Shown: positions 34,682 to 47,206, counted from the stretch's first letter. The stretch is 64,000 nucleotides of DNA from Adiantum capillus-veneris (GCA_014529385.2 CM043944.1:49144768-49208767); one strand, 5' to 3'. The notes: generated from the letters alone by a model not told the origin. A program made the numbers and translations.

Positions 34682-35990
34682 CTGTCGATCAATCACCTCC
34701 GGAACATTAGTTTGATGGAACACCCAATATAGAATCTCATGATCTTATTTCTTTACCTGCAACACAAAATAAATGAGACTTAAGTAGATGTGAACATTTG
34801 AGCTAGTTGAGAATCTCGCTTACCTCAAACGCACCAAGCCACCATATGTTAGATTCTGATTGAACACTAAAATACAAAGGATCATCATTGGGACACTTTG
34901 AGAGGGCTCTATTCATTAAAGTAATAGTAACACGCTCTAGCTTTTTCTCTTTAACAAGCTCACACTCATCCAGTTTTAACACAAAATGTAATACCCCTCG
35001 TGACTCTTCAAATGTGATGTTGTAAAACTCCACCATTCTCTTTTGCAACATCTGCAGGTCCATAAAAATATTATTGAACTCATCATATGCCATGTTTGCT
35101 CCATGGCCACTGTAAGTTGCTTTAATATGAAAGGGTTGTCCAAGATATTCTCCCTGTGCGTCGTTAAGCTGAAGCCTCTCTTTCCAAACACTTGAGGCTG
35201 ATGGTAAAAGTTTGGATTTTATACCCTTCTTAACAAAGATGGATGAGACAGATTTTTGTATAGCTGAATATCCTCTTTTGCTTACACCAAGTGAATCAAG
35301 TGTGCCTTGTATCTCTTTTGCAGGCACTAAGTTCTTTGAAATAAAGTGGTCCACTACATTTCGTTGTAGGACCTTAAACTTCTTCTCATGTACTATATTT
35401 GCTGCAAGGCTTCTACTTATAAGTGGCTTCAATCTCTTTCCTATATTGGCTTTGGGGTCAATGTTTCCTTGTCAGGATAGATTGAATCTCTACATGAAGA
35501 CAATGCATAAGTAAATAACAGAAAATTTACTTCACTAATGCTATTTAGGCACATGAAACAATGCATAACAAGAAAAAACAAAAAAAATACTTAACTAAGA
35601 CAATTTAGCCAACCAAGAAGCATCACCTTAATGCTCGAATTCTTTTCTTGAGACCTCCTGATGCAACCTGCAATGTTTCAAGATTGCGCAATTTCTTCTT
35701 TCAGATACGACCACCCAAGATGGTGTCCTTCATTTGACAACTTCGTACCTTTCCTCTTAGTTCTTGTACCTTTGTTTTGTGTTGCAAAATGGCAACTTGA
35801 TCTGTAGAATGTAAATGTGAAAGATGAACAATCTCACATTGTTGAGCTTGGAGAATGCCCTTATAAGTTTCAGCTTCCTTTGTAAGAGATTTACAATAAC
35901 CCAAAAGGCCCTTTTCTCGATCACCAGCAAAGGTCAATAAGCTTGTAGGATTGACAAACGGTGGAGACGCATTAGTCATTGGATTCTTAC
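34682..35990 (-). pseudogene. Antisense multi-exon gene relic, family unknown
   Basis: Minus strand. First segment 35701-35979 (MTNASPPFVNPTSLLTF, then coiled-coil-like sequence). Main segment 34803-35495, preceded by an acceptor (TTGTCTTCATGTAG, about 35496) and ending at a donor GAG|GTAAGC (about 34826). A third segment after acceptor TTGTGTTGCAG (about 34757) encodes DHEILYWVFHQTNVPEVID up to the chimera junction at 34682. The main segment holds a 209-codon open frame (EIQGTLDSLGVSKRGYSAIQ, LERVTITLMNRALSKC). A TGA near 35477 and a TAA in the third segment suggest decay. I do not recognise the family. Confidence 0.5.
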
Positions 35991-36911
35991 GATAGAGAGA
36001 GCTCTGAGTGTGTCTATGGATGCGGGAGGTATATGTGTGTTTGCTTTACTATGCTTAATCAATGGTTGGTACTCATTGTCCAAATCAATGTGAAGGTGAT
36101 ATTTGGCTTGTTTCTGCATAACATTTGTGCCATTTGAGGAGTGCGCCATTAGCCAAATGTGCAGGTTTAAAGGAAAGTGAATAGGCGGCTGCGCCTTTGT
36201 CCCTCCATGTTAGCCTCATTCCCTCCATGTTGACAAGGTTCATTCAATGCAATTGAAAAGAAGATTATCCCTCAATCATTACGAACGGATGTTCAAAAGA
36301 GTAAAGAATCTACTTAAAGTACACTTTTTGAACTTTTACCATGAAAGACCTACCTCTATTATTCTCCATATTTTCTAGAGAGAGAGTGCGAAAAATACAT
36401 TTTCTTAGAAGGCCCTCCAAATGACCTCCGAATCTTCCTAATGTATGTAAGGTAGGGAGGAGGAGGGGGCATGGGGAGATGGAGGAGAAAGGGCTATAGG
36501 TTCACCACCCTTTATGTTTTTACAAAAAATTAAGAGTTTTCAAGGAATTTTCCTGCCTCGTTGCGTGCCATCAGATGGCTAATCTGTTTTTGAACCGGCT
36601 CTAGGCTAGGCTAAGCTAAGGCAAACCTTTCTAGAATAGTGGGTTATATTGCAAAATCCTCGCAAGATTAAGAGTTTTCATAATGTGGTAACAATTTATT
36701 CGTATTATAGAAAATACAAGTAATGCTACAAATTTTAACCTAAAATTGAGTATAGTTTTAAGTGTGTCATTTTCAACTTTGGTTAGAACTTAGAAGAAGT
36801 TGAGTTACCTTTTTACTTTGAAAAAAGGGCCCAATAAAAGGAAACATACAAGGCTATTAAATGAATGGACCCATTTTTCAACTACTAAATATATGCTTAA
36901 GCTGCAAACTT

Positions 36912-36954
<43 letters not shown>

Positions 36955-37080
36955 AGGTGGTGGAAATTACCAAGGTACCATCATAATTTGTGTAAAGTCC
37001 CACTATACCCTTATAATATTGTATCATTTTGGGATGTATATACCTTAATTTCTGTATAGCTTCATTTTTGACAATGGAGT
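35991..37080. other. Spacer with CT microsatellite
   Basis: No gene recognised. A (CT)n run lies at about 36913-36952. A purine-rich stretch lies near 36455-36495. Confidence 0.45.
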
Positions 37081-37100
37081 CCTATATTCAATCACCTTAG

Positions 37101-37790
37101 ACAAAACTCTTCACCAATGATCTCATGCAAACAGGCATCCAAAATACGGGCATTCAAAATCCTAGTTTTATCATCTTCTATTGAGAGAGAACCAATATTC
37201 CTATGAAGACTTTCTTCAAAAAATTGATTGTCCAAATATTTCTGAGGTTACTTAGAGGTATTTTGGCTATCAAGATGTTTGTGAGGTTATATTGAGGGGT
37301 ATTTTGATTGTCCAAAGATTTGCAAGGTTATTGAGGTTAACCTAGGGGTATTTTCCCTATCTTTATTATAGATTGGAGTGTGAATTTTGGAGCTTGAGCA
37401 CTAGACAAAACTATTCACCAATGATCTCATGCAAACAGGCATTCAAAATACGGGCATTCAAAATCCTAGTTTTATCATTTTCTATTGAGAGAGAACCAAT
37501 ATTCCTCTGAAGACTTTCTTCAAAAAATTGATTGTCCAAATATTTATGAGGTTACTTAGAGGTATTTTGGCTATCAAGATGTTTGTGAGGTTATTGAGGG
37601 GTATTTTGGTTGTCCAAAGATTTGCAAGGTTATTGAGGTTAACCTAGGGGTATTTTCCCTATCATTATTATAGATTGGAGTGTGGATTTTGGCTATCGAG
37701 ATGTTTGTGAGGTTATTGAGGTTAACCTAAGGGTATTTTCCCTATCTTTATTATAGATTGGAGTGTGGATTTTGGAGCTTGAGCACTAGA
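37101..37790. repeat. 304-bp tandem repeat, two full copies and a partial third
   Basis: ACAAAACTMTTCACCAATG begins copies at 37101 and 37405. Each contains CATGCAAACAGGCAT, CTATTGAGAGAGAACC and GAGGTTAACCTA. A shorter third copy (about 37685-37790) repeats the last third. Within the unit, GAGGTTAYTGAGG recurs, giving a secondary short periodicity. Confidence 0.92.
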
Positions 37791-38980
37791 GACCAAATTC
37801 CAAGTCTATGAATATTGGAAATGTGGACACCATTGGAGTGTGGACTCTTGGACACTTGAGGCTTGGTCGCTTGGATCTTTTAATTGGGCGATGACCAAAA
37901 CAAGTGACCTTTCAACTTTGTTGAAAATTGCACGTGAGTCCATAAGAGATAAACAAATTAAGGATTTTTAAATTAGGCCTTGAAAACATGCAATGTAGAG
38001 GGTTTATAAGTAGTGAACTCCTTGGGCATAATTCATTGATCCTTGATGTTGTCAACTTGTTAATATGGACAATACTTATGCTACCAGTAGTGCTCGATTT
38101 TGTTTTTCTTCCAAAAACTTGGCAAACCTACAAATGAGAAATAGAAGAGGTAAATTTACTAAATTTGAAGGTTTTTACACTAAACTATAATAAATTTTGT
38201 TGGTTTTCTCACCTTTAAATTTAATACTTAGACGTAAATTTCAAAATTTGTAGGTGGGATTATGCTAAACCTAGGTTCTTTTAAAGCATTAGCTACCAGC
38301 TTGCTTTGTTTCTTGTCAACATTTGCATTGAATGTGATTTGGTACTTACCGTAGCAACTTTTGTGGTACTTGTGGTGATTGTTATGGTGATAAAGCTATG
38401 TATTCCATCAACAGGATTCATTTTCCATTGGCATCAGTGTCATTATCTACACATCAGCGATGTATTTTGTTACTCTAATTGGCATTAATTGGCATGAAAA
38501 ATTCGAGCATAGCTTTCAATGCCATGAATCTTCTTTGTAACATATGCCATCAAAATGTTCACGCTATAAATATGAGCTAACCTTCAAAAAATACACTAAA
38601 ATATGCCATCGATCACTTTCACCCTTTAAATGTGAGCTAGCCTTCAAAAAATACACTAAAATGTGAAAAAAATACTAAATTCTGGAAATATGTAGGGCAA
38701 GGCTACTTAGCACATGTTCTTGAAAATTAAACCTAGGCAAAAAATTCAAGATAACCTTATCTACACAGTGCCTCCATACCCGTACACATTGTGCTTGAGG
38801 CCAATGTTCATTTTGAAGGTTGCAGAGACCTTCAAGGCCACTATTGACCTTCATGAGAAGTGGCAAAAACAATTTAAGGTGCTTATGAAGGGACATCTTA
38901 AAAATTTTCCCTTCTCAATGAAGGGGGAGAAAAAATCCATGTGTGTGTGTGTAGCTGTTTTAATTGAATAATAAATCATA
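37791..38980. other. Spacer, includes a short duplication
   Basis: Nothing recognised. ATATGCCATC...TTTAAATGTGAGCTARCCTTCAAAAAATACACTAAAAT occurs at about 38540-38600 and 38603-38665. An open frame at 38714-38971 has no known family and ends in a TG repeat. Confidence 0.4.
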
Positions 38981-38981
38981 C

Positions 38982-39118
<137 letters not shown>

Positions 39119-41454
39119 GAGCTGTTTTAATTGAATAATAAAACATAATTGAATTTTTAGGCTCAAAAGATAGCTGGCTTTAGACAAATGACAATGATTA
39201 GTACAAAAACAACTCAGTCTTAGAATTATTTTTGTACATTGCTATAAGAATGAGATCTCATTCTAATGTAAAAGTACAATAGCTTATATAAAAAGCATGT
39301 CCCAAGAAGTAGTAAGAGCCTGTGATGTCAAGGACAATCATTTGCTTCAAACCAAAAAAAAATTCAAGAAAGGATAGAGTTCTCACCTGCATCCATCCAA
39401 ACAAGACAACGGATATGTTAGCCTTGGATGTGTTTTACAGGTGTCAACACGCTATATCAGTTGTTATCCATGTCCAACTTACAAATTTTTTAACTTAAAC
39501 CCGTTGTCCAAAGTGTTCATGTATTCCAGTTCTTTGGTTTTATTGTTTTGTAAAAAATTTTATTATCCCAGAAACTTATGGAAGTACTTATAAGTAAGGT
39601 TTCTATATAGCCCCAACTTTTATTAGACCTTAAATAGATATTGGCATACATATCATTCTGATCAGCAGAAGGCCACCACTCCTTCTAATCCAAGCGTTTT
39701 AATCCCCATATCATCCCATAGACAGTCCTTCAATATAATATTAATTTGCTAAGCTCTAACTCCTCTAGCTTTTTTAAGTACCATAAAGCCATAAAGTATC
39801 CAAATCAACGGCTTCAAATATCTCTCAATAACAAAAATTTACCTTGATAGTTTAAGGTATCAAACTAGGCTATGTTATCAAGAAAAACCAAATCTCAGAG
39901 GCCCACTTGGGCATGCGAAATCCATCATACCTCAGTTTGTATGCCAAAAGAGAAGAAAACCTACTAAATCCAGTCAATCTTAGCCTTAACAAAGATAAAA
40001 AATTATCGCGCTCCACTGAACAACATAAAATGTGGCACCCTTCATTACGTTGGTAGCCTGATATGAACTCGGTATCAAATGGAACAAAGGTTACTCCTTG
40101 GTATGCAGTCAACATTCCACAAAATAACAATCGCCCTTTGGGGCTAGTAGTACCGAATATTCCATTACCTTTCCGGTGAGTGTCAGGGGTATATTATACC
40201 ACCCATCACTTCTCTTAAATAAAAAAATTTAGGCAGCATAGTGTTAAGGCAGAGCTCTACCAGAATAACGGTAGTAACCAGTATCCTAATGCGCCACATT
40301 GGCCATAAAAAATAGCTTTATCTAGAGCCAAAACATTGTTTATGCAGGGGCTCCACTAAACCAAACCAAGGTATAATAAGGTTTTACCCAAAACCACCAG
40401 TGAAACATAACTTACTATCTATAATACAAAACTTCCTAACACAGTAATCAAGTTAGAGAGAGCCGATTAATAAACATCAGTGACACCTATATCATGTCAG
40501 AGGGGAAAAAATGATGCAAAAAAACATCGTTAATCCAAACCATATGGACGTAATTTCCAATTACCATTAGCTATAAAATCCAAGGAATGTCAACAACTTA
40601 ACAAACTTGAGGTGGTGTAGAGTACTGTAAAAAATAAAAAATAAAATAGTACCAACCTGAGATGCCTCCTTGTGTTCAACCATCTCTATAGCCACACAGT
40701 AAGCAAGTGTTCATGCCCTCAAAAACTCTCTTTCATATACACACACAAAAAACACAAGATCCAAGGCTAAGTGAGGGGCAAAGATTAACCATCAACTAGT
40801 TATAAATACCCAAATCGGTACATGTTTTGAGGAGACATTCAAGGAGAATTGTGAATGGTCTATCATCATCATAAGGAGAATACAATCCAGTGGAAGCCAC
40901 CAAGATTAATCCAATAGTGGGGGGGTGTGTTTTTGTGTGTTTTGTTGGGCTAGGTGTGCTAGGAGTGAACGAAAGCGAAGTGCGATGACATAGAGGAATG
41001 GGGAGTAGTAAGTTCCGCATAGAGAGTGGGGGGAATTAATGTTTGTCTTGCTTCCCAAGGTAGAGAAAAACTCATGCTCCACTTAGGAAGGTATTTCTAT
41101 GAGGACTAAGTCCCAAGGGCAACCACCAATTAAGGGAGAGCATCCCACATAGGATGTAGAAGTTCCATGCCTATTAATGTTTTCGGGGAAATTTTTATGA
41201 GTAATACCAAGCAGTGGTACTCGTACTTTTGTGTGTGTGTGTGTGTGTGTGTGTTCCAATAACAATATAACATATACACCAGAGAATCCTTACAAATTAC
41301 AAAAGACACTAGAAACTATGTCAATGAAAAGGTGGTATAACCCATTCATAGTACAGAACAATCTTTATACACAAGTATAAGAGAATCAAGAGCCTGAAGA
41401 TATACAAATTAGCAAAATTATAAAAAGAACAAAACCACAAAATCAAAAGCTTAA
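39119..41454. other. Spacer, two unassigned antisense frames
   Basis: Minus-strand frames at 39870-40130 (LTGFSRFSSLLAYKLRYDGF) and 40796-41020 (TIGLILVASTGLYSPYDDD) have some coding character, but I cannot assign a family and see no clear splice structure. A TG/CA repeat lies at 41231-41253. Confidence 0.35.
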
Positions 41455-41990
41455 TCATGATAAGTTCTCAAAAGCATAACCATAACGTCGACTCCCAAAC
41501 CATAGGCACAAAGGCATAAATATTTTATAGCCATAATTAAAACATGATTTGAAAACTGCAAAACCATAAACAAAACCCACTTCCCATACCATAACCATTA
41601 CCATAACTTGCTTGTCATACCATAAAAATAACAACCATACCATCATTGCAAAACCATAATCTGATTGCCAAACCATAACTAACACATGATTGCCATACCA
41701 TCATTGCAAAACCATAACCATAACTTGATTTCCAAACCCTAACCATACCATGATTGCTTTACCATCAGTGCAAAATTATAACCATAACTTGATTGCCAAA
41801 TCATGACCGAAACCTTTGTGCCATACCATAACCATAACCTCTGTGCCATACCATAATTGTGAAACCATAACCATAACCTAATTGTCATACCACAATCATA
41901 ATTGCAAACGGAATGCAAAAACATAAACATAAGCAGTACAAGATTGTACATGCAAACAATCACTGAGTAAGATTGTATCAAGAAGATCAC
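41455..41990. repeat. Degenerate ACCATA-core minisatellite
   Basis: Dozens of ACCATAAC/ACCATACC units are arranged in longer loose repeats with TTGATTGCCAAACC. It adjoins the 3' end of the antisense CACTA ORF2 relic and may be that element's subterminal repeat region. Confidence 0.8.
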
Positions 41991-43245
41991 AGCTACAAAA
42001 AAGATTGTACCAAGAAGACTGTATCAAGATGACTGAGTAAGACAATATCAAGAAGACCCTCATGGTAATGCTTCCAGTTGACGTCCTCTCCCTCCTCCTC
42101 CAGTTGGGTTAAAAGGGCCACAAGTCCATGCTTGTACCCGTACTTCTCCTCTCGGCGTGTTAGAAGGCGCTTCACGGAAACTTCCTGCAAAATTAAGGTT
42201 TAATAATGAGATAAATCTTCAAATAACATATATATTTTCAACAATGAAAAGCATACATATAATAGTTACAAACTCATGTCAAGGTGTGTTGTAGCTTCCA
42301 CTCCCAAGATGTGATGCTCCAGAAAACTCCAAACGTGCTCTGGCGTCATCTCTCTGTTGTTTAAATCTATTAGGATTGTCCTCTATCTCTCGTGCAATCC
42401 CCGCCCACTCCTCTGCATCCAACCATGCCAGCTTTGGATTGCCGGCATTGTACCTGTCTCTTGCGTGTTACCGACGGTGTGACATTGTGGCCTTCGCCAT
42501 GCCCAAAATCCAATCATTCGAGACTGCATTGTACCCCTCTGCCAACCTGTACTCTCTATGAATGGCATGGACAATGTAACTCTTTCTTTCATCGTTGAGA
42601 TTATCCCAAATATCCATCACAGAGTGACCAAACTGAACTGTACAGATTTGTCAAATCCTTTGTCGCATGGCCTTTTTGACCCTATCCACCACAATAGCCC
42701 CATCCCTGCTCTTGTACATCTTCTTAGGATCATGCTCGTGTGATCCCCAAGGTGTACATGGTGTGCCAATCGTTGAACTATCTACTGAAGAGAGTGGTGG
42801 ATGCTCTCTTGGTGGTGCCGACGCATCGGTAGAACCACTACCACAATAACCACCACCTCAAGAACGAAGCCTACCTTGTTTCGAGAATGAACCACTCTAT
42901 CGGTGTAGGGGGCACACTAGTCCTAGGCATAGGGGGCACACTCAACTGAGGTGTGGGTCCGGTCGGTGTAGGGGCCACACTAGTCCTAGGCATAGGATTG
43001 ATCATAGTAGGTCTAGAGGAAATTGCTGCTCAAAGGTTCTATGCCATTGAGATCTTCTCTGGTGTGAACTGTGTCAAAAAGGAGCCCATCTTCTCGGGTG
43101 ACATGCCGGCCGGAGTGACAAGAAAACTAAAACTAGGAGAGTATGTATCATCGTCACAATCAGCCATGGCTATAGATACACAAATAACACCCACAAAATA
43201 CGTTAGTTTACAAAAGAAACACTTAATCAATGCAAATAACAAATA
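41990..43245 (-). pseudogene. CACTA second ORF relic (En/Spm-like, copy 1)
   Basis: Minus strand. An N-terminal part starts near 43170 (DDDTYSPSFSFLVTPAGMSP), followed by a Pro/Thr/Ser-rich part with a repeated PMPRTSV.PTP segment (42900-43000), then a conserved block NDERKSYIVHAIHREYRLAE and NAVSNDWILGMAKATMSH (42380-42600), AHENP-like EIEDNPNRFKQQRDDARARLE and SGASHLGSGSY (about 42300-42390), and C-terminal VKRLLTRREEKYGYKHGLVA (about 42120-42180). These match the second gene of plant CACTA elements (transposase Ptta/En/Spm family), thought to bind subterminal repeats. Several frame breaks are present. Confidence 0.65.
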
Positions 43246-43413
43246 AACAAAGCTGCAACATAAATGAATAAATCTAAAGTGTATTGTAGACTAATAAAAA
43301 GAGTTTTACAAAAGAGTTCCTAGCAAAAGTCATTAGTTAATCTCTCATCTTCTACGAGATCTGATGCACCAAAGATGTCTATCTCAATCTGTACTTCTGC
43401 ATCTTCGTCACCA

Positions 43414-45366
43414 TCAAACTCTACTTCTTCGTCGCTCTCTGCAATCAGCTTCAGTATTTGACACCTCAAATCTAGGTTCAGGCTTATGCTCACCACTGAC
43501 CTCTAGCTCAAAATCTAGACTTATATCATCTGTAAGCCGTGCACTTTGTTCATGAATCACCTCTTTGACCTCAACGTCCAATCCTTCACGCTTGTTTGCT
43601 CCGTGGAGAAACTTGAACAACATAGAGCCAGCGCGGTTTAGACATATCATTTTCTATCCATACTGGATAACTTGTTCACAATGCATCGGATGTACACATC
43701 CCACGCATCCGCCTAGAGTTCAGTTGAATCAATCCACTCTTGTCTTTGCTCACAGTTGCATTAGGGCCGTTGGTTATAACTTTGAACCACCATCAAAGAT
43801 AAAATATCAAACTTTCTAAAGCTAATCTTCAAGATTTCTTGGATGCAGCCAACGTATTCAAGTTGGCTAGTCTCTGTGTTCTCATCCTTGGAACTTCTCC
43901 TACTTTCTTGGATGAAGCTTTCCCTAACACCATTGTCAAAAGTGAACCTTTGTTCGTCGATCTGTTTCACTATGAAGTGTTTTCCATGCGACCACAAAGC
44001 TCCATATTTGTGATACTGTAGCCACAAAATTGAAATAGACTTAAAGTTATTTAAGTAATGTGAACATGTGATCTTGAAAAGGAAGTTGTGAAAATATACA
44101 TGCCAATCGCAACCCCTTGACATCTCCCCTTCCTCTTTAGTAATCAACACTCCATTCCTCTTTGCCTCTGAGATTGTCTATTTAACCACCGCCCAGTTGG
44201 AAAGTCAAGCAATTTCTAAAGATGATCTAGAAAAGGAAGGTTTCTAGTGGCACAGTTGCGCTTGAATTGCAGGCGATCTGTCAAGCATTGTTGCTTTTCC
44301 CCTTTGTACCTCTCTAGCCACTTTTGCATGATGTCTGAGTTGAGAAGGCAAAATCTCATAACCTTTTCACGCATTGTGATGTCCATCTTCCTAATGATGC
44401 CTTGTCCCTGCGGCTCGTCCCCTGTCACCTTGACGTTGACCTCATTAGTCCACATTCAGGGCATCTCTAGATCAATTGAGCCCAAAAATTCATTGATGAG
44501 GCCAAGAGACTCTTGTACAAGCCATCCTTCAGCCATGCTACCCTCGAGGCGAGCCCTTTGACAAATGAACCCCTTTAAAGTCTTCATAAATCTCTCCACG
44601 AAGAACATCCACTTGCTATGGACTACCGCAGCAACTGCAACTTCATCAACCACATGTACAAGTACATGCATTTGGATGGTAGTAATGTTTGTTGGAAAGT
44701 ACTTCTCCATCATGCACACTGCTTCAATAGCATTTAAGCGTGCTGCATCGATGATGTCTTCTCTTATCTCTTTTGAACTGATCCAACGTACCAACTCACT
44801 AATTTTGTAGATTGTTCTTCTAATGTCATATGTCAAGCAATCCTTTATGGCAATTGGTAAGATAAACTGTAAACATTTGTGCCAATCGTGGGACTTAAGA
44901 CCACTAAGATTGTCATCTCTTGTAAAAGCCATTTTCAAACATTGCATACACCCAGTGAGAGTCTTGAATGAAGAGGCTGGTTGGTTGGCAATATAGCCTT
45001 GAATGTTGTCGTCTTCTATGTTTTAAATGATGGGATCCATGTCAAAGAACACATCTAACATCTGCTCCATCTCTACTTCTTGAAATGCCACATCAGGTAT
45101 TGGTTGGGAGGACTCAATTGATGGCTATTCATTTGAAAATTGCCTTCTCTCGGATGAAGTTGGAGAAATATCTACTGGTGGAGTTTGATCTATTGTCTTT
45201 GGACCATGAGATTGATAATGCAGGTCTTGTAGTTTCTCTACTATCAGAAAGAGACCGTGATTGCGTATGTGCTAGACATAGATTTTTTGTTTTTGAAAGA
45301 TCTGATGCTTGCAATGCACACAAGGACACGCCATCCTATCGTCCATACTTTACCTACCAATGATGC
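43414..45366 (-). pseudogene. CACTA transposase relic lacking the catalytic core
   Basis: Minus strand. N-terminus with ACPCVHCKHQIF and HIRNHGLF (45240-45350), matching the transposase-associated zinc domain. Next comes a short acidic linker. Then 44456-44947 matches DUF4218 (SHDWHKCLQFILPIAIKDCL, CMMEKYFPTNITTIQMHVL, SKWMFFVERFMKTLKGFI). The part 43761-44150 matches DUF4216 (EYVGCIQEILKISFRKFDIL). The Transposase_21/TNP2 DDE domain that should lie between the first two blocks is absent, so this copy could not cut DNA. Stops and frame breaks occur. It ends 20 bp from the left end of a second CACTA element at 45386. Confidence 0.82.
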
Positions 45367-45385
45367 AACAAATAATTAAAACACT

Positions 45386-45400
45386 CACTACAAGAGGTTA
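45386..45400 (+). repeat. CACTA element 2 left TIR
   Basis: CACTACAAGAGGTTA, flanked on the left by the ACT target copy. Confidence 0.85.
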
Positions 45401-45407
45401 TGTGCTC

Positions 45408-45635
45408 TTGTGACGCTTTTAGCGACGGAAATACACTGGGTTTTTATAACCCCCGGCGTCGCTAAGAGCGTCGCTATGAGCGTCGATACGAGGGCGTCGC
45501 TATGACAGTCGTTATAAGCGTCGCTATAAACGTCGCTATATAGCGATGCCTATAGCGACGACTATAGCGACGCTGCAGAGCCATCAATAGCGACACTGTA
45601 GAGCCTTATATAGCAACGGTCATAGCGATGCCCGA
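45408..45635. repeat. CACTA subterminal repeat array, left
   Basis: About 13 units of GCGTCGCTATRAGCG or its inverse (TATAGCGACG) lie in both orientations. Such arrays are the transposase binding sites in En/Spm elements and form hairpins. Confidence 0.9.
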
Positions 45636-45639
45636 GAGG

Positions 45640-46290
45640 AAAAATCAACCATATTGAATGTTTCATTTGTCTATTTACCTTTGAAAAAAAATGCAAAGGT
45701 AAATATAGACCCAAAATAGTCACCCACAAGACAATATAAACATTAACTCCATCATCCATAGTACTTATTGTTTGCAAAATAAAGATACAAAACTGACAAG
45801 AGTGAATTGATGAAAGTAAATCAATGACAATTGTACACATAGGCAAAATCACTTGATTGTTAATCTTTGCAAATGTAATAGTTACAAACCATTGTCATTA
45901 TTTTAAAAATATACATGGTTTTCAAAAAGACATGTAAAAGTCGTCTCATGATACATAAGCTATGACAAAAAGAAATTCGTCGTCTAATCAGATGTCTCAT
46001 TGCGTCCAAGTGGCATATCTGTCGAATTCTACAAAAAAAAACAGTAAGATAGCTTTTTGTAAGTATAAACATATAGCGACATTTATAAAACAATACAATA
46101 AATAGAAAAGAATAAACCCTAATACTAACCATGTTGCCGCGAGAACTCAGGATGTCTATAAGGGCATTTAAGCCCTTCCTGCCTGCGTACTCACGCTCGT
46201 ACGGTGTGCGATCACGTCCTGTAAACGACCACTGTCAAAACATACAAAGAATCCATTATGTTAGAATTTAAAATCTCATAAACCCTAAAC
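45640..46290. other. CACTA interior, non-coding
   Basis: AT-rich. Minus-strand frames here have no recognisable domain, apart from TPYERE-like sequence near 46195 that may be the C-terminus of the second ORF. Confidence 0.4.
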
Positions 46291-46299
46291 TATCAAACA

Positions 46300-47160
46300 T
46301 AGATGCGAAAACACTTACAAAATCGGCCTCAAATGATGTCCACCCGCCGCTCCCCAAGTGGTGCAAGCTCCCTGCCTCTACTCGCGCTCTGGCTGCCTTC
46401 TTTTCTTGCTTCCACTTGTCGGGATTCTCGTGTGCTTATTTCTTCGCAGTCTTACAATCTTATTTGGCCATCCAATATGGTGTGCTCCACCCATGCTTGA
46501 TTGCTTTTTGCACTTCGGAACGCTTATGCTTGCAGTATTCGCGCATTCGAACCTTCATCACATCTTCATTGAAGCGGTCATCTCGTGTTGGAACGGGAAA
46601 CTCGTCATGAAGCATGCTGATGACTGTCTTTTAATTCATTCGTCCAGGTGTTTAGTATGTAGTGTCTAAACACCTGAGACCAAAGACCGCGCATGAGCGA
46701 AATCACCTTCTTGCCTTCATCATCTAAGATGATGCTGCCGCTGAAGTCGACGGAGTAAGGCAAGCCCTCTCGTTGCTGACGCATGAACCTGGGTGTCCCG
46801 ACAGGGGTCTCTAGCGGCGTGTCAATGGGGGTACAGACGCAAGGTGTCTCCACTGGAGTCTGAGCCCCGAAGCGAGGACTGTCCAATGGAGTGACTCCTA
46901 GAGGAGTAGCTAGTGGTGTGTAGCTGCGGGGAACGGCAGTCAGTCGTGCAAAACCTTGTGTCGATGGCGATGTCGTGGCTGGTGTCGGGACGAGCAAAGA
47001 AGGGGAGGGTAAAAAGCCTCGTCGAACACGAGGCGGTGTTGAAGCATCGGTGGCGGCATCCCCACAACAACCACCACCGCCACCACTAGAGCGTCGGCGC
47101 CTAGACGAGTGTGAAGATCGTCTCGTCGACACCGAAGCAATATACACAACATAAAAATAC
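46300..47160 (-). pseudogene. CACTA second ORF relic (En/Spm-like, copy 2)
   Basis: Minus strand. 46605-47198 is an open frame of 197 codons: Ser/Arg/Gly-rich start, then a Pro/Thr-rich part with TPxxTP repeats (TPIDTPLETPVGTPRFM), then GLPYSVDFSGSIILDDEGK and VISLMRGLWSQVF. After its stop, sequence continues in other frames: FNEDVMKVRMREYCKHKRSE, AHENPDKWKQEKKAARARVE and AGSLHHLGSGGW (46340-46600). The last block matches RQ-DDARARLE...LGSGSY in copy 1 at 42.3 kb, so both are the same CACTA protein from diverged lineages. Confidence 0.7.
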
Positions 47161-47206
47161 GGTACAATTGTGTAAAAATCTATCAGATCATTATACATTT
47201 AGAGTT

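Noticed and set aside
45408-45635. Centromeric or rDNA repeat
   Set aside because: Short inverted GCGTCGCTAT motifs beside a CACTA terminus are better explained as subterminal transposon repeats.
46822-47167. Antisense frames rich in Cys/Arg/His over the CACTA second ORF
   Set aside because: Alternative frames of the Pro/Thr-rich coding segment; no domain.
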